A stretch of DNA of 64,000 nt from Chloroflexota bacterium. GTDB taxonomy: Bacteria; Chloroflexota; Anaerolineae; B4-G1. The translations under genes and the position numbers were made by a program. Each line of letters starts with the position of its first letter. The stretch's first letter is position 1. Positions 63,519-64,000 of the stretch are shown in pieces. The stretch spans positions 5,644-69,643 of the forward strand of contig JAAEPW010000906.1 in assembly GCA_024232355.1 (NCBI GenBank). Direction: 5' to 3'. The notes below the pieces were generated by a model that was not told where the DNA came from, searched no databases, and worked only from the letters and a program-made list of their open reading frames with translations.

Positions 63519-63824
63519 ATGTTGTTATCAGGGCTTGGCTCTTGCACCGCCATCGTCTTGCTCACGTATGCCGAACACCACGCCGTGAATTTGCAACAAG
63601 TGGAATTGCGTCCAAAATATGATCGCATTTTTACCGATGATTGCGTGAACTGCGAAAGCACCCAGAAATATACCGAGCAGATCGAAACTGAGATCGTCCT
63701 AACCGGAGACCTCACGCCAAAAGAGCGAAAAAGGCTCTACATGGTCTCAAAACACTGCCCGATTCACAAAATGCTCAAGGATGGAATCCAGGTCAATTCG
63801 TATCTAGAGAAAGAAAACGCCTAG
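63519..63824 (+). CDS. OsmC-family protein, N-terminally truncated
   Basis: This 101-residue protein has the OsmC core LLSGLGSCTAIVLLTYAEHH with the first redox cysteine and VSKHCPIHKML with the second. Both peroxidatic/resolving Cys are therefore present, but the N-terminal strands (about 35 residues) are missing and a TAA lies in frame just upstream. It may be a truncated gene or a genuine short form. The function, if active, is organic hydroperoxide reduction. Confidence 0.7.
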   Translation: MLLSGLGSCTAIVLLTYAEHHAVNLQQVELRPKYDRIFTDDCVNCESTQKYTEQIETEIVLTGDLTPKERKRLYMVSKHCPIHKMLKDGIQVNSYLEKENA

Positions 63825-63905
63825 TTTCTGCCAGATTGCCCCCCAATTCCATGTTGTAGCACCAAACCACCACCGGGGAATTTTCCCCAGTCTCGGGAGT
63901 TTTTA

Positions 63906-63932
63906 CCTCCCCCCCCCCACCCCCCCCAACCC
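63906..63932 (+). other. C-homopolymer tract near the end of the window
   Basis: Runs of C (63909-63918, then 63920-63927 after one A) followed by AT-rich sequence to 64000. No gene is seen after 63824. This looks like low-complexity sequence or a poorly resolved assembly edge. Confidence 0.5.
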
Positions 63933-64000
63933 ATATCCGCCACACAACATCATAGCAAACAACATCATCTTAATACAAGCCATTATTTTATACAATAACA

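Noticed and set aside
1..64000. UGA read as a sense codon throughout (code 4 or similar)
   Set aside because: TGA is the normal stop of many intact genes here (for example the ABC ATPase at 13757 and oleB), and the interrupted genes point to different missing residues.
1..64000. CRISPR arrays, tRNA or rRNA genes
   Set aside because: No regularly spaced repeats, cloverleaf-type sequences or rRNA-like segments were seen.

Overview
The window looks like chromosome from a bacterium of the phylum Chloroflexota (Anaerolineae or a neighbouring class). This is inferred from gene content, not from a marker gene. The pointers are lipoproteins with Pro/Thr-rich linkers after the lipobox, secreted proteins carrying a Y/H-L-P-x-x-x motif, very large multi-GAF histidine kinases, a fused ChlI/ChlD-type chelatase, and an oxygen-defence set typical of anaerobes and microaerophiles. 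There is no rRNA, tRNA, CRISPR array or intact mobile element.

Layout. 1-4.5 kb: end of a large secreted adhesin-like protein, a fluoride channel and a broken Asp-box propeller gene. 4.5-12.8 kb: small enzymes and membrane proteins, a UDG-family glycosylase, a glycosidase-like protein, two lipoproteins, a SelW/Rdx-type selenoprotein with an in-frame UGA, and a radical SAM protein. 12.9-14.6 kb (minus strand): a Zn/Mn-type ABC permease and ATPase. 14.8-16.4 kb: secreted beta-helix protein. 16.7-29.5 kb: a long co-directional block with a DUF4388 protein, a small GTPase, two paralogous alpha/beta hydrolases (one lacking its nucleophile), a V4R protein, a hexapeptide-repeat protein, an acyl-ACP-reductase-like protein, two response regulators and a 1670-residue kinase with seven GAF domains. 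This is the best candidate for an undescribed system. 29.5-35.5 kb: two ABC-2 permeases without an ATPase, a PlsC-like acyltransferase, a PRPP synthetase and two disrupted genes. 35.7-39.8 kb: a translationally coupled oleB-oleC-MFS-Mth938 operon without oleA or oleD. 39.8-46.7 kb: a lipoprotein, small proteins, a HEAT-repeat protein, NfeD with flotillin, a broken ROK kinase and a cold-shock gene. 46.9-49 kb (minus strand): a chelatase gene split by a -1 frame change at an A9 run, matching known chlD programmed frameshifting. 49.1-52.7 kb: tandem duplicated methyltransferases and a REC-GAF-kinase. 52.9-53.7 kb: transposase remnant. 53.9-63.8 kb: ferritin, a Fur/PerR-type regulator, a NarL-type two-component pair, a degenerate receiver, Rieske ferredoxin, rubredoxin, rubredoxin-reductase-like flavoprotein, two rubrerythrins, a frameshifted superoxide reductase, a ferritin-like protein, a SagB-type nitroreductase and an N-truncated OsmC protein. 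Together these form an iron and oxygen-stress island.

Several conserved genes are interrupted by single in-frame stops or frameshifts (near 3587, 34150, 34792, 45906 and 61710). Sequencing error, gene decay and recoding cannot be told apart from the sequence alone. Two of the apparent interruptions in the window are more likely genuine recoding: the SelW UGA at 11712 and the chlD A9 run at 47898.
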